DNA from: Chloranthus sessilifolius
Taxonomy: Eukaryota > Streptophyta > Magnoliopsida > Chloranthales > Chloranthaceae
DNA: 64,000 nt
Direction of reading: 5' to 3'
NCBI GenBank assembly: GCA_021018995.1
Contig: CM037588.1
Coordinates: 138,567,725 to 138,631,724 of the forward strand
The notes beneath the pieces were generated by a model. That model saw only the letters and a program-made list of their open reading frames with translations, had not been told where the DNA came from and ran no database searches. Positions 33,732-44,307 of the stretch are shown here, piece by piece. Positions within the stretch are counted from its first letter, which is position 1. Each line of letters opens with the position of its first letter. A program made the position numbers and the translations under genes.

Positions 33732-35033
33732 CTAATCATCATCGCCCTCATCATACTCGCTGTCGGACGCCTCCTCCTCAGAACCAGAGTCATCCTCCTC
33801 ATTCTCATCATCACCCTCCTCCTCCATGGTCTCGTCAGCATCATCCTCCACTGCGTCCATGCCCGCCGCCGCGCTGGAACTGGAAGAGCAAAAAATAGTA
33901 TCCCGCATGGTGGCAAGATGCTCCCAATATGTCTGTGGGTATGCGTGTCTCACCAAATCAATGCTGATGACATCGTGGAATCGCTGGTGTAGCTGAATCT
34001 CCCAGGTCTGTAATAGCAACTCGTGGAGTAGACCCTCATGAGTAGGAGGTATCTGCTGAGACGAAGATGGTGCGGTAGACTGGGTACCCGTGGGTGGGAC
34101 TGATCCTGAATGAGGCGGCGGTGCATCCTGCTAGAATACCTGGGTGGCCCGCTTCTTCTTAACTCTGTTTCACAAGCTCCGCAGGCTCTGGTTTAAATCC
34201 TTGAGTCGATAAGTTTCTACATTATAGGTGAGTGAGGGTTCATGGGCTTGAATCTCAAAGCTATTGCTTTCGTCCCGAAGTTCAAACAATGTAGAGATCA
34301 ATCGGGCATATGGTAGTTTGTTTATAGGTTTGGGAATGACACCTGATTTGTTTCTCTCAAGGGCTTGCAAAATGGCTTTTGTAACAAGGATAGGGGCGCT
34401 AAACCACCTATCATGAAAGGCCGAATGGATGGCATTCAAAAACGGAACTTGTCGCTCCTGCTCATGTCCTAACGAGAATAGATTCTTCCTAATGATGATG
34501 TTTAAGGGCCACATTTGTGTAGGTAATTAGGCCCGTATGATAGACTTCCCCATGACAGTCACACCACCTGTTATCTCAGCACCAATTTCTTGGAAATTAA
34601 AATCTCGGGTGAGCAAGGGTTTGGAAATACCGTCTTCAATGTAGGTAAGAGGACATCCCATAGCATGGGTAATGTCCTTGGCTTCAGAGGAGAATTTATT
34701 CCCATCAATTTCACAATTTAACTTAGTTTTGGTGGGGTTGGTCTCTAGGGTTTGGTAAAAGAACTTCACCAAACGGGGGTAATAGTGCGTGCTAACCGTC
34801 GATAGGAGTGGTTTCAACTCATTGATGGTCAAATAGTCGAAGGTCCATTGTGTGGTTGATGGATCATCAAAGCAACTTTTTTGGATCTCCCATTTTGGTG
34901 TAAAAATTTTGTTTTCCCACCATGGGGCAGGTTGTGGTAGAGGGGCTGGCGGAGGCGCCGCCCTTTTTCAAGAAGATGGTTGTCGTATTGCCATTTTCTT
35001 GCATTGGATAGAGTTTGGGTCTGTAGAACTCAT
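33732..35033 (-). pseudogene. E2 accessory ORF
   Basis: Start at Met 35031-35033 (MSSTDPN), in the place of the E1 and E3 starts. Order: basic stretch with one stop, Pro-rich APPPAPLPQPAPWWENK, then the core FDYLTINELKPLLSTVSTHY, YPRLVKFFYQTL, CEIDGNKFSSEA, MWPLNIIIRKNLF, FHDRWFSAPILV and LPYARLISTLFEL. A Pro/Ser/Gln-rich linker follows (stops near 34170 and 34130), then LRDTI-like helices and a strongly acidic tail ending DSEYDEGDDD, stop at 33732-33734. The core aligns by eye with E1 and E3. Few breaks for its length compared with the pol next to it. Same strand as pol and upstream of the PPT, so it belongs to the element. Function unknown. Confidence 0.72.
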
Positions 35034-35235
35034 TCTAGGGTTTTAAAAACTTGTAATAAATTGAAATAGAGGTAGATCATGGTGAAGATTACCTTTTTCG
35101 TGTGAAGAATCCGATTGTGAGTCGAAGGAAACCCATGAATCAAGCGGAAATCAAGTTTCCCCAAAGCAAAACTGAAAAACCCTAGCTCTCTCCCCTGTTC
35201 TAGTTTGAGCGGAATAATCAGGAGAATGGTTTAAA

Positions 35236-35248
35236 GCCCTTATATAGT
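35236..35248 (-). promoter_or_regulatory. Possible aORF promoter TATA (E2)
   Basis: Minus-strand CTATATAAGGGCTTT about 205 bp before the aORF start. Its core TATAAGGGCTTT is shared with E1 at 7541-7554. Confidence 0.35.
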
Positions 35249-35249
35249 C

Positions 35250-35375
35250 TGTTCCTTGTGTGAGCGAGGTATAGTGGCTCGTGCGCCCGAGGTTTAGGTC
35301 ATCTTTTAGGCTCGAAATGGGTTATAAGCTTTCCCTCTTTTGTCATTTCTGCAAGGCTCGTGCGAGCGAGGTACA
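35250..35375. repeat. E2 pre-aORF palindromes CTCGYGCGAG
   Basis: Units tgtgagcgag, ctcgtgcgcccgag and ctcgtgcgagcgag, the same CTCG-type motif as in the E2 LTRs, between the pol end (35604) and the aORF start (35033). Confidence 0.75.
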
Positions 35376-35603
35376 GAGACAATTTCTAAGGCGATTTTGC
35401 TCCTTATTCCTATTTTTTCCACTTTCAACCCCAAATTCCATCTCATACCCTTCATCCTTTTACGTGTGATAAATTTTCTATTTGTCCCACGATCAATCAA
35501 CAATTTATGGTCAATTTAAACACAATTTGCACGTTATGGTCATAACACAAAATTACACATTATATTCATACATTCGTTCCAAATTTATATAATGTGGACT
35601 AAC

Positions 35604-38600
35604 TCATGTAAACAAATCTGGATAGGCTTCTCGCACATCGGACTCACGTTCCCACGTGGCTTCCACTCGTGAATGATTTTACCACTTCACGAGTACTAGT
35701 GGGATTGTCTTTGTGCGTAGAATCTGTTGCTTCCGATCAAGGCTTTTCACCGGATCTTCTCTAATGGTCAAATCCTCTTAGATTTCAATCGGTTGGTAAT
35801 CCAATACGTGTGTTGGGTCCTTGACATATCGTTGTAACATCGAAATGTGAAACATGTCGTGCATGCTGGAGAGATGTGATGGTAGTGCAATTTGATATGC
35901 GACCTCTCTAACACGTCCCAAAACTTCAAATGGTCCAACATAGCGCTGACTCAACTTGCCCCGCTTCCCAAAACGCATAACGCCCTTTGTCAGTGAAATC
36001 CTAACGAAGACGTTGTCTCCCAACTAAAAGCCTGATACCACGTTAACATTAGTGGTTTGTATATGCTTATATACATGAAATTCATTTGAATGCACAACTA
36101 AGTGTTACTTGAAAGTCCATGCTCGTCCTCTTTAGGTCCCCATAGCTCCTCTGTCTACTTTGAGTGACCTTTAATCGTTCTTGAATCAAGCATACCTTCT
36201 CAGTGGTGCTTTCTAAAATCTTGGGCCCCAATATAAACTTCTCACCCATTTCTTTCCAATTAATTAGGGATCGACACCGATGGCCATACAATGCCTCATA
36301 TGGTGCCATGCCAATACTTGCCTGAAAGCTATTATTATAGGCAAATTCGATTAATGGCAAGTGCTGATCCCATGATCCCTGAAAATCAAGCATGCAGGCT
36401 CGTAACATAACTTCTATAATCTGATTTACTCTCTCGGTCGGACAGTCTGTTTGTGGATGAAAGCTGAACTGAAGTCTAGTCTAGTGCCCATCCCTTCTTG
36501 AATTTTTTTCCAAAATTGAGAAGTATACAATGGATCTCTATCTGACACAATGCTTAGGGGAATGTCGTGCAATCGGACATTCTTCCTCATATACAGATCC
36601 GCAAGTCTACTTGTTGCATAGGTGGTCTTGTAAGGTAAGAAATGAGATGATTTTGTAAGTCGGTCAACAATCACCCAAATCACATTGTGCTTCTTCGCTG
36701 TTCGTGGCAATCCCAAAATCAAATCCATTGATATGGACTCCTACTTCCATTCTGGTATAGGTAAGGGTTGTAATAGCCCTTACGGATGTCAGTGGTCTAC
36801 TTTCACTTGCTAACATACCAAGCACCTTGAAACATACTCGCGACATCCCATTTTAAACCTCTCCACTAGAAGCCTCTCTTCAAATCTTGATACATTTTAG
36901 TGCCTCCTGGGTGGATAGCATAAGGTGATTTATGTGGTTCCTCCAAAATAGTTTGTCGCAGATCAATATATGTTGGTATACATATTCTCCCCTTATACAA
37001 TAGTGATCCATCATCTTTTATAGAGAAATTCTGCTGAGTACCATCTGTTACTCCTTGTCGAATTTTCAATAATTCAGCGTCTTTCATCTGTAGCTCACCA
37101 ATCTGATCGAAGATAATTGGTCTGATCGTAACATTTGCCAAGAAAGCCCCTAGAGCTTTGACTTCTATCTGTGCATCGCACAAAGCTACGTCTTCTAATA
37201 ACTTCCATCCGTGAAGTCCCAAAATCAAATTTGACAATTGGGCTGAAGTCTTGCGACTCAAGGCATCGGCAACCACATTCGCCTTGCCTGGATGATACTG
37301 TATGGAGCAATCGTAGTCTTTAAGAAATTCAATCCACCTTGTCTCATATTCAAATCCTTCTGTGTGAACAAATACTTGAGACTTTTATGGTCCGTGAAGA
37401 TCTCAAAGGCTTCACCATATAAATAATGCCTCCATATCTTCAATACAAAAATCATCGCTGCTAACTCAAGGTCATGTGTTGGATAATTCTTCTCATGATC
37501 CTTAAGTTGTCTGGATCCATAAGCAATAACTTTCTGGTGTTGGTTGAGTACGCAACCCAAGCCATTGTGTGATACATCACTGAACACTACAAATTCTCCA
37601 GTGCTGTCTGGAATAGCAAGTACCAGTGCTGATGTAAGTCTTTTCTTTAACTCTTGGAAGTTTTTCTCGCACACCTTGGTCCATTCAAACTTTGTATCCT
37701 TCCTTGTTAATTTTATAAGCGGACCAGAGAGATTTGAAAACCCTTCCACAGATCTTCTGTAGTACCTTGCCAAGCCTAGAAAGCTTCTCACTTTGGTAAC
37801 CGTCTTAGGTTGTTGCCATTGAACCACGACTTCAATCTTAGCCAGATCTACTTCAATTCCTGCTTCCAAGACAACATGTCCCAAAAAGCTCACTTGCTCC
37901 AACCAAAAATTGCATTTTTTTAACTTAGCATACAACTGATGGTCTAGCAATGTTTGCAATGCGATTCTTAGATGTTGTTTATGCTCTTCCTTCGTTTTTT
38001 AATATATCAGTATGTCGTCAATAAAAACTACGACACACATGTCAAGGTGAGGCTTGAACACTCTATTTATGAGATCCATAAACGATGCTGGCACATTAGT
38101 CAAACCAAAAGGCATCAACCAAAATTCATAATGCCCATATCTGGTTTTGAATGTCGTCTTCTGAATATCTTTGGCCTTGACCCTCAACTAGTGATAACCG
38201 AATCTCAAATCTATCTTCGAAAGAATCTGACTCCTTGTAATTGATCAAACAGATCATCGATTCTTGGGAGTGGATATCGATTTTTAATTGTGAGTTTATT
38301 TAGTTGATGGTATTCGAAGCATAGCCCCCCCAAGGAGAAACACTAGGCCTTATAAAACCCTTGTCTAACAGCTCTTGCAATTGATCCTTCAACTCTTTCA
38401 ATTCGGCTGGGGCCATTCTGTACGACACTTTAGACACTAGTTCTGTCCTGGTGCTAAGTCGATAGTAAACTCAACTTCTCTATCTGACAATCCCGACAAT
38501 TCTTTAGGAAAAATATCCTCAAAGTCACATGCGATTGGAATGTTCGCTATCATATTCTTCCCTTCCTTTCTTTCTTGCAAAAATTCCAAATATCCGTTAC

Positions 38601-38956
38601 ACCCATTCCTCATCATTTTCTGTGCACGGATTGCATAAATGCCTGCACCATGGGTGGATATCTAATCTATGCCTAGGATTACGTCGAATCCTTATATATC
38701 TAACAACATTAAATTTGCCTGTAATTCATAGTCTCTATATCCCCTGCTATTTACCATCACAACTTGACAAATGGTATCTATTTTAACTGCACTACCCATT
38801 GGGACTGACACATACAAAATGTAGTCTAAGGGCTCGGAATGGCTTTCACCCTCACTGCGAATTCAGGCGTCACAAAAGAATGTGTAGACCCTGGGTCTAT
38901 ATGAGTTCGTGCTTCATAGCAAAGGAAGTCGCCCTTTTTACACATTTGTAATGTAC
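35604..38956 (-). pseudogene. E2 pol: protease, RT, RNase H, integrase, chromodomain-like end
   Basis: Protease start GTL-type with IDPGSTHSFVTP near 38890. [22 protein letters not shown] and the catalytic FIDDILIY near 38000-38030, then [14 protein letters not shown]. RNase H (about 37590-37320): [31 protein letters not shown]. Integrase: HKSPYAIHPGGTKMYQDLK finger half near 36900, [43 protein letters not shown]. An 85-bp intron (36024-36108) precedes LGDNVFVRISLTKGVMRFGK. The C-terminus DRKQQILRTKTIPLVLVKW and VEATWERESDV is chromodomain-like, stop at 35604-35606. Stops and frameshifts throughout (e.g. 38190, 37310, 36840, 36410). Confidence 0.9.
36024..36108 (-). other. Predicted spliceosomal intron in E2 integrase
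   Basis: Minus-strand TTTCAA|GTAACA ... GGCTTTTAG|TTGGGA, 85 bp, same codon position as in E1 and E3 (after ...FQ, before VGD/LGD). 85 is not a multiple of three, so splicing is needed to keep the frame. Confidence 0.75.
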
Positions 38957-39124
38957 CTATGGATTATATATATGGACATTATAAATTTCTGCTTACACAC
39001 ATCATTAATTAAGCATAGATGTTAATGTAATAATACAATGAAAGAACTTCTATTTTTCTACGCATGCATCTTCTTTTCCTAAATTAACTTAAGGAATCTA
39101 ATGAATTTAATAAAATATTTATAC
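38957..39124 (-). other. Predicted spliceosomal intron between E2 gag and protease
   Basis: Minus-strand ATACAAG|GTATAA ... ATCCATAG|GTACAT, 168 bp, AT-rich, at the position equivalent to E1 11250-11365 and E3 57976-58157. Confidence 0.78.
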
Positions 39125-40516
39125 CTTGTATGATGTCGTTGCTTGTTTCAGCATCCTTGGCGGTGACCGCATACGCCTGACCTTGCACTATGGGTCATGT
39201 TTGTCGCGTAGGCCTTTGAGGTCCCGCAGTAGTCGTTCTCCCTTCATTCCTCAACATTGGACAATCTCTAATATGATATCCCATTTTTCTACACTTGAAG
39301 CATCTGCCAGTGCCCCTTCTACAATCAGTCATCTTGTGAGACTTGCCACACTTGGTACAAGTCTCCACTAGTGCGGACAATGCTGCTCTAAAAAAGCCCT
39401 AAGTGATTGACACTCCAGTGGGAGTACTAGGATTTTCATAGTGGATACGCCTCACTGAAGTAGACGTAGGTGGCCTAGGATAACTGTTCTAAGGTGGTCT
39501 AGAGTAGTGGGTCTGTGTAAACTGCCTCTGACTAGGTGCTACAAAACACGGCTTTTTATTCACCGGTTCATAGTTCCCTCCTCTACTTTGATCTATCTGT
39601 CCTTTTCCCTGTTGCTCCCTCTTCTTATACATTTCATTGAGCGATTTCTCTATCACTAGCGCCTTTCCCATAACCTCTGTATAAGTTTCCAACTGAAATG
39701 CCGCAACCCTATCACGTAGGATTGGCCTCAACCCATTTTCAAACTTGTTGGCCTACATAATTTCCGTGGCCACATAATCAGGAGCAAACCTTGACAATCG
39801 TATAAATTCCGTGCCATATTCTCTCACGGTCATTGTCATTGCTCCAAAGGCATGAATCGTGCAACCATTTGATTCCTTAACAACTTTGGAAAGTATTCCT
39901 TGTTAAACACGTCAACAAATTCTTCCCACTACCACAAACCTCCTAAGTGCTCTTGTTCCCTTTTCAATAATACTGACTTCCACCATAGGCCGGCATCTCC
40001 TTCCAATTGACACGAAGCCCAACTAACTTTCTTTGCATCCATGCATGGCATTCTCTCCAATAGGTTCTCGGTTTGATTCAACCACTTTTCCGCCTCTAAT
40101 GGGTCAGTCTGACCATAAAAGCTTAGAGGTCTTAGCTTCTTGAACTCAACAAATCCAGAGTGATATGGATTTGCAGTGGCAGTAGGAGGTGGGGGTGGTG
40201 TATGTTGATGATTATTGGCAGTCAACAATGTCGCTTGCTGAGCCATGATATTTGCCATGGCCTCTATGGTTTGCATCATTTTCTGCCTTTCCTCTCTATC
40301 TTCATTTGGCTCCGGATTCCTCACCTACAGATTTCTCACTTCTGGAACTCTCACTTTCGAAACTCTCACTTCTGGAACTCTCACTTCCGGAATACTTGTC
40401 TCCGAAATATATCGATCCCTCAATGGAACCCTATTCGAAGCCATGAGAATTTCATCTAAACTCCTCAAATTCCTCCGATGGCCGCCTCTTGGTCGGCTCC
40501 TTCCTCTCGTAGACAT
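39125..40516 (-). pseudogene. E2 gag
   Basis: Start at Met 40514-40516 (MSTRGRSRPRGGHRRN), basic. Then a Pro-Glu-Val-Arg-Val repeat, an early stop near 40325, MANIMAQQATLLTANNH, FVEFKKLRPLSFYGQTDPLE, AEKWLNQTENLLER, QLEGDAGLWWKSVL and, after breaks, LETYTEVMGKALVIEKSLNE. Zinc knuckles at 39195-39380: the first intact (CTKCGKSHKMTDC), the second (CFKCRKMGYHIRDC) with Tyr where His is expected. Several stops and frameshifts at 39930-39735. Confidence 0.88.
40320..40400 (-). repeat. 15-bp tandem repeat in E2 gag N-terminus
   Basis: About five units of GGAACTCTCACTTCT on the plus strand, coding for Arg-Val-Pro-Glu-Val repeats on the minus strand. Not seen in the E1 or E3 gag. Confidence 0.75.
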
Positions 40517-40606
40517 TGACGCTCTGCAATATGAAATCAAAGTTTTATTAGCAGAAGGTCCCTATACCCCGACAAAATCAAAGACTTGTCAGAAACTCTA
40601 AAGAAA

Positions 40607-40620
40607 GTGATTTGATACCA
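40607..40620 (-). other. E2 primer binding site
   Basis: Minus-strand TGGTATCAAATCAC, two bases inside the LTR; the TGGTATCA core fits the initiator Met tRNA end, with later mismatches. Confidence 0.75.
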
Positions 40621-41483
40621 ACTGTGACAGCCCAAATTTCAACACTCCGGAACCCATGCCATCGGTACGACCTTCAAGGCCGTACTCCATATGACTCACA
40701 AAACACTTGGTACATCCACTCACAAAGCGAAAACAAGCACAGTATAACAGCTAGAGTCATCATAACGAAAAGAAATCTCTATTCTATATAAATAATTGTA
40801 AAGACTTCAAAAGCCGGTTCAAAACTCATGCCAATCACATGAAGGAGAGAATCGAACTGAACCATCTGTGACAAGACAAAAGTCACCCGAAGATGGTTTG
40901 CCAAAAAGAATAAAATATTACATGCAATGCCTTCTTACAAAACATAATTGACCGGACGTACCAAGCCTCACAATTAAACTTGTAAAACACAAAGTCTCGT
41001 AGCACAAGTCTACCAAAAGAACTCCTCTGAAGGTTGCTCAGTCTCCTCCTAGGGAACGTACTCCAAATATTCTAAATCAAGATCCCCATCAGAGATCTCC
41101 AAACCCGTGACGTATAGTCGAAGGGTGAGCTACATCATAACTCAGTAAGGAAAACACAATAGCAGATTTATTCTCTAACATCTCATGTATCTTTTATGAC
41201 ATATTTAAATGCATAGGAATCATAATTTAAAAACATTGTATTATCAGAAATTGAATAATAGATGCATAGATTTGAACTCGTTGATCATGATCTCTAAAAC
41301 ACACACTTAGAATATACTCACTTAAATTAATTACTTAAATAGTTTCCTTGAGCATATATAGCATCAAGCCCCCGATGAAATTACCCACCATCGTCGTTCA
41401 CATGAACCATTGCACAATGCCTAAGTCCCTTTGGATTAGGTGACTTGTGCCGAACGAAGTATTTCCACTGTTGGAAATCAAAG

Positions 41484-41589
41484 AATGGATATCCCACTGT
41501 ACCGGTACACAAATTATATCGGATATCCCACCGTACAGGTCATGGATATTCCACTGAGTCGGTCACGGTTATCCCGCCGTGTTGGTTGG
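41484..41589. repeat. E2 5' LTR tandem repeat GGATATCCCACCG
   Basis: Four to five changed units, including one with an insert 'acacaaattatatc'. Differs in unit number from the 3' LTR copy (31674-31752). Confidence 0.7.
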
Positions 41590-42110
41590 GTATTAACAAT
41601 TAAACCTCAAATCAAATGTACAAAAGTTTACATATAGTTTATCACTGTGAGTTTTTGCTAAGCATAGTAGTTTGAACTTCCCACATGTTCCACACACATA
41701 CTTAATCACATGGCTTTCAACTTCACACACACACACACACTGATTTGCATCCTTTTGATGTCACACGTATAACACACACGGACACCATTCTTCTCTTAGT
41801 GATCATACCTATTAATTTCATATGTTCAAAATCTATGAATGAATCATGCTATTTCAAAAGAAAAAGTCGGAAAGCACACATATTTATATTTCATCACTAC
41901 ACACATGCTAGCTGAAATCGAATACACATGCTAAAGAGTTTTTCCTACCTCAAATGAAGTCACACCATGGTTAAACCAACCATATCCCGCATGAGTTCAC
42001 ACACTTATCCACACATCAACTCTATAGTAAAAAGTGTTCAAACATCCCATGAGAATGCTTAGAAGAACCTAAGGTACGCATTGCAAAAGAACAAGTTTAA
42101 GTACTCTGTT

Positions 42111-42328
42111 CCTCGTGCGAGCAAGCTCTGAAGCTCGGGCGCGCGAGCACAAACAGGTCCATTTCTCGCACGACCGATCTAACATTCAGTTATTTGGAGA
42201 GTGTCACGGAAGGGCTCGCACGAGCGAGACATAGGGCCTTCACAGACTTACTTAAGTCTTCGCGAGGCCCCCAAGTCTTCTTTCTGATTCTTGTATGAGC
42301 GAGCTCTAAAGCTCGTGTGCGCGAGAAC
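42111..42328. repeat. E2 5' LTR palindrome cluster CTCGYGCGAG
   Basis: Units such as ctcgtgcgagcaag, ctcgggcgcgcgag, ctcgcacgagcgag and gtgtgcgcgag. Counterpart of 32291-32535. Confidence 0.8.
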
Positions 42329-42951
42329 CTGAGATCTTTAGATCTGAGCTTTCTCCACTACTCGATCTTCACTATCTCTCAACCATATTTCACATACATC
42401 ATAATGAACATTATATGCTACTTTCAAAACATAATGAGCATGGATTTCTTACCTTAAACCTGATGATCCACCCGTAGATGGGATCTTTCTTCTTGAAGAA
42501 ACAAAAAGGGTTTCTAAAACCCAAATCATTCATTCCTCCACGCCAAGCACTTGGATCACCACGGGACCGACCAAATCGTATGGCTATCTACCCTTCACAC
42601 ACCCATACACCATCTTTTATAATCTAATGGATTAAAACCAAGGATTTAAGTGATCCCTTACTCTTTTCTCTTCAAACTCTTTTTCCCTTTTTTTTTTTCT
42701 CTCTCTCTCCACAACTCTAAAGCAAGGAAAGAACTCATGTGTGAGACTCCCCTTATCCCATTAGTTGTGTTACTTACTTGTAAAGCACAAACACCTAAAC
42801 TATATGCTACCTTATCTACTAACTCCCTATAGTGTTAGACACATACACACAAGGTTTGAAATTGTGCATGGGTTCCCTTGTGAACCACATACACCAAGTC
42901 CTTAACACATGTGACTTAACGGTTTATAAAAATTGGGGTTATTATAGGTTG

Positions 42952-43997
42952 TAGGAATTCTCGTAATCTCCCCTTTGAAAAGCCATTGCTTGTTCAGTTT
43001 CCACCACCTCTTGGTATTATGGCACAACAAAGTTTTCGGTGTAGGTGTGAGTATGGCAATTAGAGTGGTTTGCCGTAGACCTTTTCAGAGTGTTAGGGTT
43101 AGAATTTATGAGTGTGGCAATTTTTTGCTCTAAGAGCTAAAAATTTTGCACTCATGTCGTCCTCAATTTTCACATTTTCTTTATTGATCTCATACATCAC
43201 GCCTTTTGCGAGCGGGGTATGACGAGCAATCTCTGGATCAATCTACAGGAAAGCCTGCTTTTACTTTGAAGTGCTGGCCAACTTCTCAAATAAATTCTAG
43301 GTCTACTAGCCATTTTGAGTTATGAAGGCTCCTCTGCTCATGACATCGACTATAGACTGGTTAGTCTCAGTCAATCTCTGGTAAAAGTTGTGTTATAGAC
43401 CAGTTCGGCACCTCGTGATGAGGGCACTTTCGTAGCAAATCATTCATTCGTTGCCAACTCTCGTGAAATAATTCTCCAAGTTTTTGCCTGAAGCCTTGAA
43501 TTGCTTGGTGAATTTGGTTTGTTTTACCAATTGGGAAGTATTCAGCCAAAAATTTGGACTGTAAATCTTCCCACGTGGTTATACTCCAAGCAGGTAGTGA
43601 GTCAAACCATGCTTTCGCCCTATCTTTAAGAGAGAAAGGAAATAGACGTAGTCTTATAGCCTCTTTACTGGTCGTGGTCTATAACATTGTGCAGATTTTT
43701 ATGAAGTCCCTCAGGTGCTGGTAGGGATCTTCTCTATCAAGCCCATGAAAAGTTGGTAGAGTTTGGAGTGTGTGGGGTGATATGATAGTTTTGACCTTTA
43801 GCTGCCTCTAGTATAACTATACAAGACGGCTTGGTCAAAGCTATTGGGCTGAAGTGTGCTTCAATTGAAAGTTCATCAGCCATGGTTCTAGAGGCTCTTG
43901 CAGAGGCTAGGCTTGATGCTAGTCTATGCAAGAGAGTCCGTTTAATTTCTGGGTCATATTCAAAAGAGTCTAGTCTGCTAGACCGGGTATGATGCAT
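42952..43997 (-). pseudogene. Athila-like copy 2 gag, N-terminal piece (right of E2)
   Basis: Starts at Met 43995-43997 (MHHTRSSRLDSFEYD) and continues MADELSIEAHFSPIALTKPS; then frameshifts, LAEYFPIGKTNQIHQAIQGF and SWQRMNDLLRKCPHHEVPNW (43549-43367). It runs to the E2 boundary at the YNPSW position and continues at 30375-30819. Same layout as copy 1. Confidence 0.87.
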
Positions 43998-44288
43998 ACA
44001 CCAGAAAATAAATTTATCTTTTTTTTTTTTTTTTTTAAGATAAAATTTATATGATTTTTATTTTAGAAGAGCAGGGAGAAAGAACAAATCTAGGCCCATA
44101 GCTTCTGTGATCAGGAGAAGTTAGAACCTTGAATTGTTGCTTTGAATAAACCTGCAAAAGAGTCAAAAGTGATCAAAGAAAAATTAAAAATATAAAGAAA
44201 TATAAAAAGAGAAAGATAAATATTGGTTTCTAAAAGAATAAAAATATTAGATAAAAACTTGAAAAAAATTAGATAATTCCGCTTCCTT

Positions 44289-44301
44289 AGCAACGGCGCC
44301 A
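44289..44301 (-). other. Athila-like primer binding site (copy 2)
   Basis: Minus-strand TGGCGCCGTTGCT preceded by AGTTTT; differs in one base from the Asp-tRNA site TGGCGCCGTTGCC usual in Athila/Tat elements. Confidence 0.88.
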
Positions 44302-44307
44302 AAAACT

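Larger units (their letters stand above)
30820..42946 (-). mobile_element. E2: complete Tekay-like Ty3/gypsy element with accessory ORF
   Basis: Minus-strand element inserted in the gag of Athila-like copy 2; target duplication ggtag (30815-30819) / ggttg (42947-42951), one substitution apart. Copy 1 shows the uninterrupted target near 16045. Order: 5' LTR 40623-42946, primer site 40607-40620, gag 39125-40516, intron, pol 35604-38956, palindrome cluster, aORF 33732-35033, PPT at 33158, 3' LTR 30820-33157. The coding regions are broken. Confidence 0.93.
40623..42946 (-). repeat. E2 5' LTR
   Basis: 2324 bp, plus-strand tgtgacagccc...ggttattata (final CA decayed to TA). Colinear with 30820-33157, with a larger GGATATCC repeat (41484-41589) and the CTCG palindromes at 42111-42328. 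Donor GT at 42451-42452; acceptor near 41106. Confidence 0.92.
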
